DNA of 64,000 bases from the NCBI RefSeq assembly GCF_011008935.1, contig NZ_JAAIVJ010000003.1, positions 372,001-436,000 on the forward strand. The letters are read 5' to 3'. Under the pieces are notes generated by a model. That model was not told where the DNA came from, made no database searches, and saw only the letters and a program-made list of their open reading frames with translations. The DNA comes from Tabrizicola oligotrophica. GTDB lineage: Bacteria > Pseudomonadota > Alphaproteobacteria > Rhodobacterales > Rhodobacteraceae. This document shows positions 7,562-20,311 of this stretch, piece after piece. The position numbers were made by a program, and so were the translations under genes. Position 1 is the first letter of the stretch. Each line of letters starts with the position of its first letter.

Positions 7562-8566
7562 ATGGAACGCAGTTCGGCAGCAAAAGCGACGGGCAAGGCC
7601 GCCTCCAAGACGGGCGCCCCTGTCACGACGCATTTCGTGTTTTTCCTGCTGAAAGAGTTCTCGCACCTCGCCTTTTCCTGCGCGCTGGAGCCGTTGCGGA
7701 TCGCCAATCTGGTGGCCGGAAAGCCGCTTTACAGCTGGTCGCTGGCCAGCGAGGACGGCCAGACCGCGACCTGCTCGAACGGCTCGGTGACGCTGGTGCA
7801 GGCCGGCATGGAGCCGGTGCGCCATGCCGACCGTCTGTTCGTGATCTCGGGCATCAACATGCAGGCCAACACTACGCCGCAGATCCTGACCTATCTGCGG
7901 CGCGAGCGCGCGGCGGGAACCCCGCTCGGGGCGATCTGTTCGGGGGCCTATCTGCTGGCGAAGGCCGGGTTTCTCGATGGTGTGGAGACCGCCGTGCATT
8001 GGGCCTACCACGATTTGTTCCTTGAAGAGTTTCCCGAGGTCCGTCTGGTGCGCAACGTCTTTGTTGCCCGAGAAAAGATCATCACCGCCTCGGGCGGGAC
8101 GGCTGCGGCTGACCTGATGCTGCATCTCATCGGCCGCCAGCACGGCAACGACCTTGCTACCGAGGTCGCGGATCAGATGGTCTACAATGCGGTGCGCGAA
8201 GGCAGTGCCGCCCAGCGCGTTTCGCTGCAGTCGCGGCACGGGATGCGCAACGCCCATCTGATGCGGGCAATTGCCATCATGGAAGCCAACATCGAAGAGC
8301 CGCTTTCGCCCAGCCTGATCGCGGAAGAATTGGGAATCTCGACCCGACAGCTTGAACGGCTGTTCGGCCGGTTCCTGAATTCGACGCCGAAGCATTATTA
8401 CATGGAGATGCGCCTGAACCGGGCCCGCAATCTGCTGGTGCAAAGCGAACAGTCGGTGACCGAGATCGCCATGGCCTGCGGCTTTCGGTCAACCTCGCAT
8501 TTTTCCAAGGTCTATCGGGGCCATTTCGGCAAATCGCCGGTCGGCCAACGCTCGACGCTCGGCTAG
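7562..8566 (+). CDS. GATase1-like AraC-family transcriptional regulator (GbdR/CdhR type)
   Basis: The protein (334 residues) has an N-terminal DJ-1/PfpI-like domain with the nucleophile-elbow sequence GAICSGAYLLA and a C-terminal AraC DNA-binding domain (two helix-turn-helix units: PSLIAEELGISTRQLERLF and VTEIAMACGFRSTSHFSKVYRGHFGKSP). Regulators of this architecture (GbdR, CdhR, ArgR of pseudomonads) activate uptake and breakdown of glycine betaine, carnitine and arginine-type compounds. Its position after a betaine-type importer supports a role as activator of the same pathway. The ATG at 7562 was preferred to an upstream TTG at 7541, which lies in the terminator. Confidence 0.88.
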   Translation: MERSSAAKATGKAASKTGAPVTTHFVFFLLKEFSHLAFSCALEPLRIANLVAGKPLYSWSLASEDGQTATCSNGSVTLVQAGMEPVRHADRLFVISGINMQANTTPQILTYLRRERAAGTPLGAICSGAYLLAKAGFLDGVETAVHWAYHDLFLEEFPEVRLVRNVFVAREKIITASGGTAAADLMLHLIGRQHGNDLATEVADQMVYNAVREGSAAQRVSLQSRHGMRNAHLMRAIAIMEANIEEPLSPSLIAEELGISTRQLERLFGRFLNSTPKHYYMEMRLNRARNLLVQSEQSVTEIAMACGFRSTSHFSKVYRGHFGKSPVGQRSTLG

Positions 8567-8606
8567 CGGACGGGCGCCGAACGCCCGCCCAAGGTCTGAA
8601 CCTGCC

Positions 8607-10862
<2,256 letters not shown>

Positions 10863-10983
10863 CAGGGGGCCATCCTTCTGCAATCTTTCGGGTCTTAGCG
10901 TCGCAAATCGCCTCTGCCTAGTCGCTCTATTCGGGCTTTTCGCCACGGGGCGGCTTTTGTAGGGTCTTTCGACTGGTGGGGGA

Positions 10984-13644
10984 ATGAATGTGAGCGACGA
11001 CAGCGTCACGCCGATGATGGCGCAATATCTGGAGATCAAGGCGCGCAATCCGGGCGCGCTCCTGTTCTACCGGATGGGCGATTTCTACGAGATGTTCTTT
11101 GACGATGCGGTCGCGGCGGCCGAGGCGCTGGACATTGCGCTGACCAAGCGCGGCTTTCATCTGGGCGAGCCGATCCAGATGTGCGGCGTGCCGGTGCATG
11201 CCGCCGAGGGCTATCTGCTGGCGCTGATCCGCAAGGGGTTCCGGGTGGCGATTGCCGAGCAGATGGAGGATCCGGCGGAGGCCAGGAAGCGCGGGTCGAA
11301 ATCGGTGGTCAGGCGCGACGTGGTACGGCTGGTGACGCCGGGCACGCTGACCGAGGATTCACTGCTGGAGGCGCGGCGGCACAATTACCTTGCGGCTTGG
11401 GCCGAGGTGCGGGACGAGGCGGCGCTGGCCTGGGCCGATATTTCCACCGGGGAATTGCGGGTTATGGCCTGTCCGCAGGTGCGGCTGGCGCCGGAACTGG
11501 CGCGGCTGGCGCCGCGCGAAGTGCTGGTCAGCGAAGCCCGGGAGCGCGATTTGCAGGCGCTGATCGAGGAGGCGGGGGCTGCCGTGACCGCGCTGGCCCG
11601 GGGGACGTTCGATTCCACGAGCGCCGAGAAGCGGCTTTGCGGGCTGTTTGAAGTGGCGTCGCTGGATGCCTTTGGCGCGTTTGACCGGGCCGAGATTTCG
11701 GCCATGGGGGCTTTGGTCGAGTATCTGGACCTGACGCAGCGCGGCAAGCTGCCGCTTTTGCGCCCGCCGATGCGGGAAGCGGTGGGCGGGTTGATGCAGA
11801 TCGATGCCTCGACCCGGCGGAATCTGGAAATCACGCAGGCGCTTTCGGGAGGGCGGGACGGTTCGCTTTTGGCGGCGGTGGACCGGACGGTGACGGCGGC
11901 GGGCGCGCGGCTTCTGGAGCGGCGGCTCTCGGGACCGTCGCGCGATCTGGCGGTAATCGGGGCGCGGCTGGAGACGGTGCGGTGTCTGAAGGAGGCCTCG
12001 GCCCTGCGAGAGGCGCTGCGGGTCGAGTTGCGGCGGGTGCCAGACATGGACCGGGCCTTGTCGCGGCTGGCGCTGGATCGCGGCGGGCCGCGGGATCTGA
12101 CGGCGATCCGCGCGGGGCTGGAGGGGGCGCTGAAGATCTCCGAAATGCTCGTCGTCGGCGTGCCGCCGCTCCTCGCGACGGCGGCGCGGGCGCTGGTCGG
12201 CCATGAGCGGCTGACCGGGCTTCTGGACGAGGCTCTGGTCGCCGAACCGCCGCTCATGGTGCGCGACGGCGGCTTTGTGGCGACGGGCTTTGATGCGGAT
12301 CTGGACGAGACGCGTCGCCTGCGGGATGAGGGGCGCGGCGTGATTGCCGCCATGCAGGTCGATTACATCGCGCAGACCGGGGTGCAGAGCCTGAAGATCA
12401 AGCACAACAACGTGCTGGGCTATTTCATCGAGACGACCACGACCCATGCCGAGAGGATGTTCGCGCCGCCCTTGTCGGAGACGTTTATTCACCGCCAGAC
12501 CACGGCCAATCAGGTGCGCTTTACCACTTTGCCCCTGAGCGAGATCGAGACGCGGATCCTGAATGCGGGAAATCATGCGGTCGAGATCGAGAAGCGTCAC
12601 TATGAGGCGTTCAGGGCCGCAGTCCTGGATCAGTCCGGCGCGATCGGCGCGGCGGCGCGGGCGTTGGCGGAGATTGATCTGGCGAGCGCTTTGGCGGATC
12701 TGGCGATCCTGGAAGATTGGGTGGAGCCCGTCGTGGACGCCAGCCACGCCTTTGAGGTCACGGGCGGGCGGCATCCGGTGGTGGAGCGGGCGTTGCGCCG
12801 GCAGGGAGCGGGGCCATTTGTGGCCAATGACTGCGCCTTGACCGAGGAACGGACGCCTGCGATCTGGCTTTTGACCGGGCCGAACATGGCCGGGAAATCG
12901 ACATTTCTGCGGCAAAATGCACTGATTGCGCTTCTGGCGCAGGCCGGGAGCTTCGTTCCGGCGCGCGAGGCGCATGTCGGGCTGGTCAGCCAGCTGTTCA
13001 GCCGCGTGGGCGCCAGCGACGATCTGGCGCGGGGCCGGTCGACCTTCATGGTGGAGATGGTGGAAACGGCGGCCATTCTCAATCAGGCGGACGACCGGGC
13101 GCTGGTCATTCTGGACGAGATCGGTCGCGGCACGGCGACCTATGACGGGTTGTCGATTGCCTGGGCGACGCTGGAGCATCTGCATGCCGCGAACCGGTGC
13201 CGGGCGCTTTTTGCGACGCATTACCATGAGATGACCAGTCTGGCCGGCAAACTGGACGGCGTGGAGAACGCGACCGTCGCCGTCAAGGAATGGGAGGGCG
13301 AGCTGATCTTTCTGCATGAGGTCAGGAAGGGGGCCGCCGACCGCAGCTATGGGGTGCAGGTGGCGCGGCTGGCCGGGTTGCCGGCGGTGGTGATCGAACG
13401 GGCGCGGGCCGTGCTGGAGGCGCTGGAATCCGGGGAACGTGAAGGCGCGGGGCGGCAGAAGGCGCTGATTGATGACCTGCCGCTGTTCCGGACCATGGCG
13501 GCGCCTCCGGCACCGCGCGCGGCCGTGAAAAGCTCGGCGGTGGAGGACCGGCTCAAGGCGGTTCATCCGGACGAACTGTCGCCCAAGGAGGCGCTTGCTC
13601 TGGTTTACGAGTTGCGGGAGATTCTGGCGCGGGCGGGCGGCTGA
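10984..13644 (+). CDS. mutS: DNA mismatch repair protein MutS
   Basis: MutS recognises base mismatches and recruits MutL. The 886-residue protein has the N-terminal mismatch-binding [15 protein letters not shown] (with the Phe-x-Glu wedge), a connector and clamp region, and the C-terminal ATPase with Walker [15 protein letters not shown] (near residue 635), [15 protein letters not shown], and ATHYHEM. Length and domain order are normal. It is divergent from maeB across 121 bases. Downstream it is convergent with grpE, with a GC hairpin overlapping its stop codon. Confidence 0.97.
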   Translation: MNVSDDSVTPMMAQYLEIKARNPGALLFYRMGDFYEMFFDDAVAAAEALDIALTKRGFHLGEPIQMCGVPVHAAEGYLLALIRKGFRVAIAEQMEDPAEARKRGSKSVVRRDVVRLVTPGTLTEDSLLEARRHNYLAAWAEVRDEAALAWADISTGELRVMACPQVRLAPELARLAPREVLVSEARERDLQALIEEAGAAVTALARGTFDSTSAEKRLCGLFEVASLDAFGAFDRAEISAMGALVEYLDLTQRGKLPLLRPPMREAVGGLMQIDASTRRNLEITQALSGGRDGSLLAAVDRTVTAAGARLLERRLSGPSRDLAVIGARLETVRCLKEASALREALRVELRRVPDMDRALSRLALDRGGPRDLTAIRAGLEGALKISEMLVVGVPPLLATAARALVGHERLTGLLDEALVAEPPLMVRDGGFVATGFDADLDETRRLRDEGRGVIAAMQVDYIAQTGVQSLKIKHNNVLGYFIETTTTHAERMFAPPLSETFIHRQTTANQVRFTTLPLSEIETRILNAGNHAVEIEKRHYEAFRAAVLDQSGAIGAAARALAEIDLASALADLAILEDWVEPVVDASHAFEVTGGRHPVVERALRRQGAGPFVANDCALTEERTPAIWLLTGPNMAGKSTFLRQNALIALLAQAGSFVPAREAHVGLVSQLFSRVGASDDLARGRSTFMVEMVETAAILNQADDRALVILDEIGRGTATYDGLSIAWATLEHLHAANRCRALFATHYHEMTSLAGKLDGVENATVAVKEWEGELIFLHEVRKGAADRSYGVQVARLAGLPAVVIERARAVLEALESGEREGAGRQKALIDDLPLFRTMAAPPAPRAAVKSSAVEDRLKAVHPDELSPKEALALVYELREILARAGG

Positions 13645-13654
13645 CGCCGCCCGC
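13633..13654. terminator. GC hairpin between convergent mutS and grpE
   Basis: GCGGGCGGC and GCCGCCCGC pair around a TGAC loop that contains the mutS stop codon. There is no T-run on either side, so it may be only a weak or factor-assisted terminator. Confidence 0.35.
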
Positions 13655-13671
13655 TGCGGAACGACCGTCCG

Positions 13672-14208
13672 TCAGGCGCCGGTATTGGAGGACACCCCGA
13701 CCTGCGCGGGCCGCAGCAGGCGATCGTGCAGAAGGAAGCCGACCGCCATGACCTGAATGATCTGGCCCGCCTTGGTGCCGGGAACCGGGGCTTCGAACAT
13801 GGCTTGGTGCGATTGCGGATCAAAGGTGTCGCCGATTGCCGGCTGAACTGCCGAAACGCCGTGTTTTGTCATGACGCTGGTGAGTTCGCGCAGGGTCAGC
13901 TCGACGCCCTCGATCAGGGCGCCGGCCTGGGCGCGGGTATCGTCGTTGGCGGCCTCGAGCGCGCGCTTGAGGTTATCGTAGACGGGCAGCAGGTCACGGG
14001 CGAGTCTGGTGCCGCCGTATTGCTCGGCCTCGCGACGGTCACGCTCGGCGCGCTTGCGGGAATTTTCGGCATCGGCGAGCGCGCGCATGAAGCGATCGCG
14101 CAATTCGTCACGCTCGGCACGGGCGGCTTCAAGTTCGTTCGCCAAGATGCCGTTGTCATCGAGTTCTTCGAGGTTCAGCTCCTCGGTCAGCGGGGTGTCC
14201 TGCACCAT
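13672..14208 (-). CDS. grpE: Nucleotide exchange factor GrpE
   Basis: GrpE releases ADP from DnaK in the heat-shock chaperone cycle. The 178-residue protein has an acidic N-terminal tail, a long coiled-coil segment (ARAERDELRDRFMRALADAENSRKRAERDRREAEQ) and the C-terminal beta domain with PVYDNLKRAL, MTKHGVSAV and GDTFDPQSHQAMFEAP. The ATG at 14206-14208 gives a normal length. It is the downstream gene of an hrcA-grpE pair, 34 bases after hrcA. Confidence 0.95.
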   Translation of the reverse strand: MVQDTPLTEELNLEELDDNGILANELEAARAERDELRDRFMRALADAENSRKRAERDRREAEQYGGTRLARDLLPVYDNLKRALEAANDDTRAQAGALIEGVELTLRELTSVMTKHGVSAVQPAIGDTFDPQSHQAMFEAPVPGTKAGQIIQVMAVGFLLHDRLLRPAQVGVSSNTGA

Positions 14209-14242
14209 GGTGGTCGTTATCCTTGCCTGTTCACGTTCGGGG

Positions 14243-15313
14243 CTAACCTCTGCCGCGCTCGGACAGAAGCTTGCCAACCAACTGCGCCGTATAGTCGACG
14301 ATCGGAACGATGCGGCCATAGTTGAGCCGGGTAGGTCCGATGACACCGACGGCGCCGATGATCTGTCGATCAGCGTTCATATAGGGAGAGACCACCAGAG
14401 AGGAACCCGAAAGTGAAAAAAGCTTGTTCTCGGACCCGATAAAAATGCGCACGCCTTCGCCGCTTTCGGCCAGATCGAGGAATTCGGCGATATCGCGCTT
14501 GCGTTCCAGATCGTCGAAGAGCCGGCGGATTCGGTCGATGTCCTGGGTTTCGTGGGTGTCGGCGAGCAGATTCCCTCTGCCGCGGACGATCAGACGCTCG
14601 GGCTCGTCCCCCTTGGTTTGCCAGATCGCGAGGCCGCTTTCGACCAGTTCGCGGGCCAGCGAATCGATTTCCTGGCGGCGGCTGGCGATCTCTTGCCCGA
14701 TGCTCCGACGCAGCTCGGAGAGCGTTTTGCCTTCGGCGATGGCGTTGAGAAAGTTCGCGGCCTCACGCATGGAGGCGGGCGTCTGGCCGATGGGCGGCGT
14801 GATCATCCGGTTCTCGACATGGCCGTTGGAGAAGACCAGCACCACCAGTGCACGATCTGCGGCAAGGCCGACAAACTCGATATGGCGGATGACGGCGTCC
14901 TGTTTGGGTGACAGCACGAGGCTGGCGCCATTGGTGATCGCGGAAAGCGTGGCGCTGACGTGGTCGAGAAGGCTGGTGACGTCTTTTTCACCTGACGTCA
15001 GGGCGGCATCCATGATTTCGCGATCCTCGGCGGCGACGGAGCCGACTTCGAGCAGGCTGTCGACGAAGAGGCGGAGCCCCTGCTGCGTCGGGATCCGGCC
15101 GGCGGAGACATGCGGGCTGTCGAGGAGGCCGAGAAACTCGAGGTCCTGCATGACATTGCGGATGGTGGCGGCGGAGAGCCGCTCGGTCATGCTGCGGGTC
15201 AGGGTGCGGGAGCCGACCGGATCGCCGGAAGAAAGGTAGCTTTCGACCACCCTGCGGAAGACTTCGCGGGAGCGGTCGTTCAGATCTGACAGGATGTTGG
15301 ATTTCTCGGCCAT
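14243..15313 (-). CDS. hrcA: Heat-inducible transcription repressor HrcA
   Basis: HrcA represses class I heat-shock genes by binding CIRCE elements. The 356-residue protein has the N-terminal winged helix ([49 protein letters not shown]) and the GAF-like HrcA domain ending in [31 protein letters not shown]. No CIRCE inverted repeat (TTAGCACTC-N9-GAGTGCTAA) was seen upstream of hrcA or grpE, so its targets, such as groESL, are probably elsewhere. It is divergent from rph. Confidence 0.95.
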   Translation of the reverse strand: MAEKSNILSDLNDRSREVFRRVVESYLSSGDPVGSRTLTRSMTERLSAATIRNVMQDLEFLGLLDSPHVSAGRIPTQQGLRLFVDSLLEVGSVAAEDREIMDAALTSGEKDVTSLLDHVSATLSAITNGASLVLSPKQDAVIRHIEFVGLAADRALVVLVFSNGHVENRMITPPIGQTPASMREAANFLNAIAEGKTLSELRRSIGQEIASRRQEIDSLARELVESGLAIWQTKGDEPERLIVRGRGNLLADTHETQDIDRIRRLFDDLERKRDIAEFLDLAESGEGVRIFIGSENKLFSLSGSSLVVSPYMNADRQIIGAVGVIGPTRLNYGRIVPIVDYTAQLVGKLLSERGRG

Positions 15314-15410
15314 GATCGGGGATTATGGAAACAAGGAGCGCGGCGTCAATGGCGCTTGCATCCGGCAACAGGTCGGGACTATCTGGCGCAAAATCATCCA
15401 GGAGGCCAGA

Positions 15411-16133
15411 ATGCGCCCTTCGGCACGCAAACTTGATGAACTGCGCGAAGTTCAGATCGAGATCAACGCAATGGCGCATGCCGAGGGCTCGTGCCTGATC
15501 AAGATGGGCGGCACGCATGTGCTGTGTTCGGCTTCGCTGGAAGAAAAGACGCCGCCGTTTCTGAAGAATACCGGCCTGGGCTGGGTGACGGCCGAGTATG
15601 GCATGCTGCCTCGGGCAACGCATAGCCGGACCAAACGTGAGGCGGCATCCGGGAAGCAATCTGGAAGAACGCAAGAAATTCAGAGGCTTATCGGACGATC
15701 GCTGAGGGCCGGCATTGATCGGGCGGCCTTGGGAGAGCGACAGATCGTCATTGATTGCGATGTGATTCAGGCCGATGGCGGGACGAGATGCGCGTCGATT
15801 ACCGGCGGGTGGGTTGCGCTTCGACTTGCCGTGAACCGGCTTTTGAAGGCGGGGGCGATTTCCAGTGACCCGATCTTGGACAATGTCGCCGCGATTTCCT
15901 GCGGAATCTATGGTGGCCAACCGGTTCTTGACCTGGATTATGCTGAAGATTCAGTTGCCGGGACGGACGGGAACTTCGTCATGACGGGCAAAGGTCGGCT
16001 GATCGAGGTTCAGATGTCTGCCGAGGGCAACAGCTTTGCTCAGGATGAGTTGATGGAATTGCTCAAGCTGGCGAAGCTTGGCAGCGCAGCGCTGGTAGCG
16101 GCGCAGAATAAGGCGTTGGGGGGAAAGGTTTGA
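15411..16133 (+). CDS. rph: Ribonuclease PH
   Basis: This 240-residue phosphorolytic 3'-5' exonuclease trims tRNA 3' ends. Family signatures are [51 protein letters not shown], the phosphate-site arginines in the [16 protein letters not shown] segment, [19 protein letters not shown] and [14 protein letters not shown]. The ATG at 15411 follows GGAGG; longer forms are unlikely. It overlaps the start of rdgB by four bases, as is common in alphaproteobacteria. Confidence 0.97.
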   Translation: MRPSARKLDELREVQIEINAMAHAEGSCLIKMGGTHVLCSASLEEKTPPFLKNTGLGWVTAEYGMLPRATHSRTKREAASGKQSGRTQEIQRLIGRSLRAGIDRAALGERQIVIDCDVIQADGGTRCASITGGWVALRLAVNRLLKAGAISSDPILDNVAAISCGIYGGQPVLDLDYAEDSVAGTDGNFVMTGKGRLIEVQMSAEGNSFAQDELMELLKLAKLGSAALVAAQNKALGGKV

Positions 16134-16738
16134 CCTGCTGCTTCGGGGATACCCTGATTCTCGCGACCCACAATGAGGGTAAGGTCGAAGAGATGCGCGC
16201 CTTGCTGGCGTCGCGCGGGATTGCCGTGAAGTCCGCCGCTGATTTTGGCGTCGAGGCCCCCGAAGAGACAGAAACGACATTCGTCGGAAATGCGAGACTC
16301 AAGGCCCACCATGTCGCCAGCCAGACCGGGCTTCCGGCGCTTGCAGATGATTCCGGCATGGAGGTGGAGGCGCTTGGCGGTGCGCCCGGGGTTTTCACCG
16401 CGGATTGGGCGGAAACCTCGGCTGGGCGCGACTTCCTTCACGCGATGACGAAGACCTGGGATCTGCTCAAGGCAACGGCAGGAGGCCCGCCCTACAGAGC
16501 TCGGTTCTGCTGCACGCTTGTTCTTGCATTTCCTGATGGCCGCGATGAGGTGTTTGAGGCGCATGTCGATGGCGATCTGGTCTGGCCGCTGAGAGGCGAG
16601 CTGGGTCACGGCTATGATCCGATGTTTGTGCCCGAAGGACAGAGCCGGACCTTTGCGGAGATGAGCGCCGCGGAGAAGAACGCGATCAGCCACAGGGCGC
16701 GGGCCTTTGAGCAGTTTGCCGCGAAATGTTTCACGTGA
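16130..16738 (+). CDS. rdgB: dITP/XTP pyrophosphatase RdgB (HAM1 family)
   Basis: RdgB removes non-canonical purine nucleotides (dITP, XTP) from the pool. The 202-residue protein has the substrate-binding [16 protein letters not shown] near the N-terminus, [52 protein letters not shown] and the end [14 protein letters not shown]. The likely start is a TTG overlapping the rph stop. Unusually, the last codons and the TGA stop lie inside a perfect parS palindrome (16727-16742). Confidence 0.94.
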   Translation: MTCCFGDTLILATHNEGKVEEMRALLASRGIAVKSAADFGVEAPEETETTFVGNARLKAHHVASQTGLPALADDSGMEVEALGGAPGVFTADWAETSAGRDFLHAMTKTWDLLKATAGGPPYRARFCCTLVLAFPDGRDEVFEAHVDGDLVWPLRGELGHGYDPMFVPEGQSRTFAEMSAAEKNAISHRARAFEQFAAKCFT

Positions 16739-16742
16739 AACA
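16727..16742. other. parS centromere site 1
   Basis: TGTTTCACGTGAAACA is the perfect 16-bp parS palindrome bound by ParB in most bacteria. It covers the rdgB stop codon and lies 1.2 kb from parB. Confidence 0.93.
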
Positions 16743-16773
16743 CTGATGATCCCGTTCCAATTCTGGTGCGAAC

Positions 16774-17928
16774 ATGTATGACTGGCGACCCGGAGGCTTC
16801 GGGCTTTACGTCCACTGGCCATTTTGTCAGGCCAAGTGCCCCTACTGCGACTTCAACAGCCATGTGTCATCGGCTGTTGCGGTCAGCGACTGGCGCGCTG
16901 CGTACCGCGCCGAAATTGCCCGCTACGCCGAAGAAACCTCAGGGCGGGTCCTGCAGACCATCTATATCGGAGGCGGCACCCCTTCCTTGATGGATCCCGA
17001 CCTGATTGCAGACATCATCCAAACCGCACGCGCCAATTGGCCGATGTCAAACGATCTGGAGGTGACGCTTGAGGCAAATCCGAGTTCAGTCGAAGCCGGG
17101 CGTTTTCGCGACTATCGCGAAGCCGGCGTGAATCGTGTTTCGCTGGGTGTTCAGGCCCTCGACGATGCTTCTCTCAAGGCCCTTGGCCGATTGCACAACA
17201 AGCTTGAGGCGCTGACCGCTCTGGACATCGCGCGGTCGACGTTTGACCGGGTGAACTTCGATCTCATCTACGCACGTCAGTTCCAGACGCTAGCCGCCTG
17301 GAAGGACGAGCTGTCGGAAGCCATCTCTATGGCCGGCGATCACCTTTCACTTTACCAGTTGACGATTGAGGACGGCACTGCCTTTGCCGAACGAGAGCGG
17401 CGCGGCCGCCTGCCGGGACTGCCGGACGAGGCGCTCTCCGCCGACATGTTTGACCTGACGCAGGACATGACGTCGGCGGCCGGCCTTCCACCCTACGAAG
17501 TTTCAAACCACGCGAAAGCGGGCGCCGAATCCCGGCACAACATGATTTACTGGCGGGGCGGCGATTACATTGGCGTCGGCCCCGGCGCGCACGGCAGGAT
17601 CACCACGGAGCGGGCTCGATTTGCCACAGAAAGCCACCGGAGCCCCGCCGTCTGGCTGGAGCGGGCCTTGAAACTCGGCAGCGGCGAATCGTCCAGGGCC
17701 ACACTCGATCCCGACGAAATGGGGACAGAGTACCTGCTCATGTCACTGAGAACCAAGGAAGGCCTCGACCTGCGCCGCTATGAGGTCATGCGGGGCAAAG
17801 GACTCCCCGAAGGCAAGATGCGGGACCTGATCGCCCTCGGGCTTGTCTGGACGTCCGACGGCCATGTAGGCACCACGGCCGCCGGACGTCCGCTGCTGAA
17901 CGCAGTCCTGAGAGACTTGTGCGACTGA
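16774..17928 (+). CDS. hemW: Radical SAM heme chaperone HemW
   Basis: HemW binds heme and delivers it to respiratory enzymes; it was long annotated as a HemN-like coproporphyrinogen oxidase. The 384-residue protein begins YVHWPFCQAKCPYCDFNSH, with the radical SAM CxxxCxxC cysteines at 18, 22 and 25. It then has IYIGGGTPSLM, LEANPSSVE and RVSLGVQALDD. The motif HNMIYW (HNxxYW) marks HemW rather than HemN. The C-terminal HemN_C-like domain is present (TEYLLMSLRTKEGLDL). It is convergent with parB, 17 bases apart. Confidence 0.93.
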   Translation: MYDWRPGGFGLYVHWPFCQAKCPYCDFNSHVSSAVAVSDWRAAYRAEIARYAEETSGRVLQTIYIGGGTPSLMDPDLIADIIQTARANWPMSNDLEVTLEANPSSVEAGRFRDYREAGVNRVSLGVQALDDASLKALGRLHNKLEALTALDIARSTFDRVNFDLIYARQFQTLAAWKDELSEAISMAGDHLSLYQLTIEDGTAFAERERRGRLPGLPDEALSADMFDLTQDMTSAAGLPPYEVSNHAKAGAESRHNMIYWRGGDYIGVGPGAHGRITTERARFATESHRSPAVWLERALKLGSGESSRATLDPDEMGTEYLLMSLRTKEGLDLRRYEVMRGKGLPEGKMRDLIALGLVWTSDGHVGTTAAGRPLLNAVLRDLCD

Positions 17929-17945
17929 CCCAAGCGCAGACGCAC

Positions 17946-18860
17946 TCAGAGGCGCTTGAGGCTTGCATCCATGGCGGCGGCCGAAAGCGCGCTGCAGAGC
18001 AGATCCAGCTGGTCGAGTGATCGATAGGCGAGGGTCATCTTGCCACCCCCGGAATGATCATGATCGATACGAACCCCCATGCCCAGCCCGGCAGCGAGGT
18101 CATTCTCCAGGGCCCGGGTGTCCGCATCCTTATCCTCGGGCGCGCGCTTGCGCCTGGGCGCCAGCCCCTCCAGCCCCGCCTTTCGAACCAGATCTTCCGT
18201 CTCGCGAACGGAAAGCCCTTTGCCGACAACCTTCAGCGCCAGCTCCCCGGCGTTCGGCGCGGTGACAAGCGCCCGCGCATGGCCCGCCGACAGTTTGCCC
18301 GTCGCAACCATAGACTGAACGTCGTCCGGCAGGTTCAAAAGCCTGAGAATGTTTGCAATATGGCTTCGGCTTCTTGAAAGCGCCTCGGCCAGCTTTTCCT
18401 GGGTGTGGCCAAATCGATCCATCAACTGACGATACGCCAGCGCCTCCTCAATGGAGTTCAGCTCGGCGCGCTGGATGTTCTCGATGATCGCGATCTCCAG
18501 CACTTCAGAATCCGAGAATTCCCGCAGGACGGCCGGAACGGCGTGCAATTGCGCGATCTGCGCTGCCCGCCAACGCCGCTCTCCTGCGACAATCTCATAT
18601 TTTCCAGAGTCAGCGATCTGACGCACGATCAGGGGCTGAATGATGCCCTTCTGCCGGATCGAATCGGCAAGTTCCTTTAGCGCTGCGGGCTCAAAAGTTC
18701 GACGCGGCTGGTTCGGATTTGGAACGATCTCTTCGATCGGCAGCAAGAGGTCCGGCCGCCTCGCAGATGCCGACGGCGCAGCACCGTTGGTCAGATTGAT
18801 GTCCGCCATCAACGCAGACAACCCGCGCCCGAGGCCCCGACGTTCCGACTTCTTTTCCAT
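17946..18860 (-). CDS. parB: Chromosome partitioning protein ParB
   Basis: ParB is a CTP-dependent clamp that loads at parS and spreads to form the segregation complex. The 304-residue protein starts with a basic RRGLGRGLSALM segment, the region that contacts ParA. The CTP-binding N domain has NPNQPRRTF and GERRWRAAQIA. The parS-binding helix-turn-helix includes FGHTQEKLAEALSRSRSHIANILRLLNLP, and a C-terminal dimerisation domain closes the protein. It follows parA by 16 bases. Two perfect parS sites lie within 3.4 kb on either side. Confidence 0.97.
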   Translation of the reverse strand: MEKKSERRGLGRGLSALMADINLTNGAAPSASARRPDLLLPIEEIVPNPNQPRRTFEPAALKELADSIRQKGIIQPLIVRQIADSGKYEIVAGERRWRAAQIAQLHAVPAVLREFSDSEVLEIAIIENIQRAELNSIEEALAYRQLMDRFGHTQEKLAEALSRSRSHIANILRLLNLPDDVQSMVATGKLSAGHARALVTAPNAGELALKVVGKGLSVRETEDLVRKAGLEGLAPRRKRAPEDKDADTRALENDLAAGLGMGVRIDHDHSGGGKMTLAYRSLDQLDLLCSALSAAAMDASLKRL

Positions 18861-18876
18861 GCGCCCAAACTTCCTT

Positions 18877-19683
18877 TCAGCTTCTCAGGGGGTGCCGCGC
18901 CAAGATCTCTGCCGCAAGCGAACGGTAAGCCTCGGCGCCCTTCGATGTCGTGTCATAGCTCAAGACCGGCTGGGCAAAGGACGGCGCCTCGCTGACCCGA
19001 ACATTTCGCGGAATCATTGTCTTGAACACCAGATCACCCAGCGCTTCCCGCGCGTCTGCTTCCACCTGTTGCGCCAGCCGATTGCGGGTGTCGTGCATCG
19101 TCAATAGCACGCCTTCGATCCGAAGCGCAGGATTTGCCGCTTGCCGCACCTCACGGATGGTCAACATGAGCTGTGAAAGCCCCTCGAGCGCGAAGAACTC
19201 TGTCTGCAGAGGCACCAGGACGGAGTGACTGGCGACCAGCCCGTTCACCGTCAAGAGATTGAGTGACGGGGGGCAATCGATGAGAATGTAGTCGAAACCG
19301 AACTCCGACAGGTCCGGCTGACGAAGCGCGTCGTGAAGCAGGAAGCTCCTTTTCTCGCGCGAAACCAGTTGAATATCCGCCGATGACAGATCGGACGAGG
19401 CCGGGCACAGCATCAGGCCTTCGATGGCCGTCGGCTGAACGACACGGCCAATCGCCGCCTCTTCAACCAGAAGGTCATAAGTCGAAACGATTCTCTGTGC
19501 GGGAGCGATCCCCAGCCCGGTCGAAGCGTTTCCCTGCGGATCAAGGTCAACAACAAGCACACGCCCGCCCGCCTCGACGAGCGCGGCCGCCAGATTGATG
19601 GCCGTCGTGGTTTTGCCCACGCCGCCCTTCTGATTTACCACAGCGAGAATTCGGGTCGAATTTTCACCCAGAAGATCAGCCAC
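18877..19683 (-). CDS. parA: Chromosome partitioning ATPase ParA
   Basis: ParA drives ParB-parS movement by ATP-dependent binding to the nucleoid. The 268-residue protein has the deviant Walker A motif NQKGGVGKTTTAINLAAAL, VLVVDLDPQGNASTGLG, the Walker B-like DYILIDCPPSLNLLTVN, and LLTMHDTRNRLAQQV. It overlaps rsmG upstream by 8 bases. The order mnmE-mnmG-rsmG-parA-parB is the ancestral origin-proximal arrangement. Confidence 0.97.
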   Translation of the reverse strand: MADLLGENSTRILAVVNQKGGVGKTTTAINLAAALVEAGGRVLVVDLDPQGNASTGLGIAPAQRIVSTYDLLVEEAAIGRVVQPTAIEGLMLCPASSDLSSADIQLVSREKRSFLLHDALRQPDLSEFGFDYILIDCPPSLNLLTVNGLVASHSVLVPLQTEFFALEGLSQLMLTIREVRQAANPALRIEGVLLTMHDTRNRLAQQVEADAREALGDLVFKTMIPRNVRVSEAPSFAQPVLSYDTTSKGAEAYRSLAAEILARHPLRS

Positions 19684-20311
19684 GACGCAAGTCCCTCAGA
19701 AACAGCACGGAAGCCTTGCTGTCGGTGATGCTGCTGACGCGGTCAACCTCAAAATGCCACGCCTTCCTTGCAGCTTCGATTTCAACCTCGGCCCCCGAGC
19801 CCTTGAGGAATGCGCAAATGCCGGACGCCTTGAGATGACGCAGGGCATAGCCACACAGATCATCAAGGGCAGCCAATGCCCGCGCCGATACGACATCCGC
19901 AGCTTGAGGCGCCAGGGTCTCGGTGCGACAGGCATGCACAGCGACGACGATGCCGATTTGCCGCGCCGCTTCGGAAAGAAAGACGGCTTTCCGCTTGTCG
20001 CTTTCCACCAGGGCCACCTTCAGATCCGGCAGGAATTCATCCGCCAGGATGGCGATGACAAGGCCCGGAAATCCACCGCCGCTTCCTATGTCGAGCCAGA
20101 GGCTCTGACTGGCTGCGGCGCAACTGAAAAGTTGTACAGAATCAAGAATATGGCGCTCCCAGATTTGATCGGTCGTGGAGCGCCCGACGACATTGATCGT
20201 CGGGTTCCACTTTTGTACCAGATCGACAAGAAGCTCCAGCCGCCGGACCAGCCGACTCGACACCACCAGATCTGACCCCAAGGCACGTCCGAGTCTTTCT
20301 TCGCGAGTCAT
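19676..20311 (-). CDS. rsmG: 16S rRNA (guanine-N7) methyltransferase RsmG (GidB)
   Basis: RsmG methylates N7 of G527 in 16S rRNA. The 211-residue protein has [16 protein letters not shown], the RHILDSVQL segment and the SAM-binding loop [18 protein letters not shown], then [17 protein letters not shown] and [13 protein letters not shown]. It overlaps mnmG by four bases and parA by eight. Confidence 0.96.
   Translation of the reverse strand: MTREERLGRALGSDLVVSSRLVRRLELLVDLVQKWNPTINVVGRSTTDQIWERHILDSVQLFSCAAASQSLWLDIGSGGGFPGLVIAILADEFLPDLKVALVESDKRKAVFLSEAARQIGIVVAVHACRTETLAPQAADVVSARALAALDDLCGYALRHLKASGICAFLKGSGAEVEIEAARKAWHFEVDRVSSITDSKASVLFLRDLRRG

Noticed and set aside
14209-15410. CIRCE heat-shock operator near hrcA-grpE
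   Set aside because: No TTAGCACTC-N9-GAGTGCTAA-like inverted repeat was found upstream of either gene.
16774-17928. Oxygen-independent coproporphyrinogen oxidase HemN
   Set aside because: The HNxxYW motif and short N-terminus fit the heme chaperone HemW instead.
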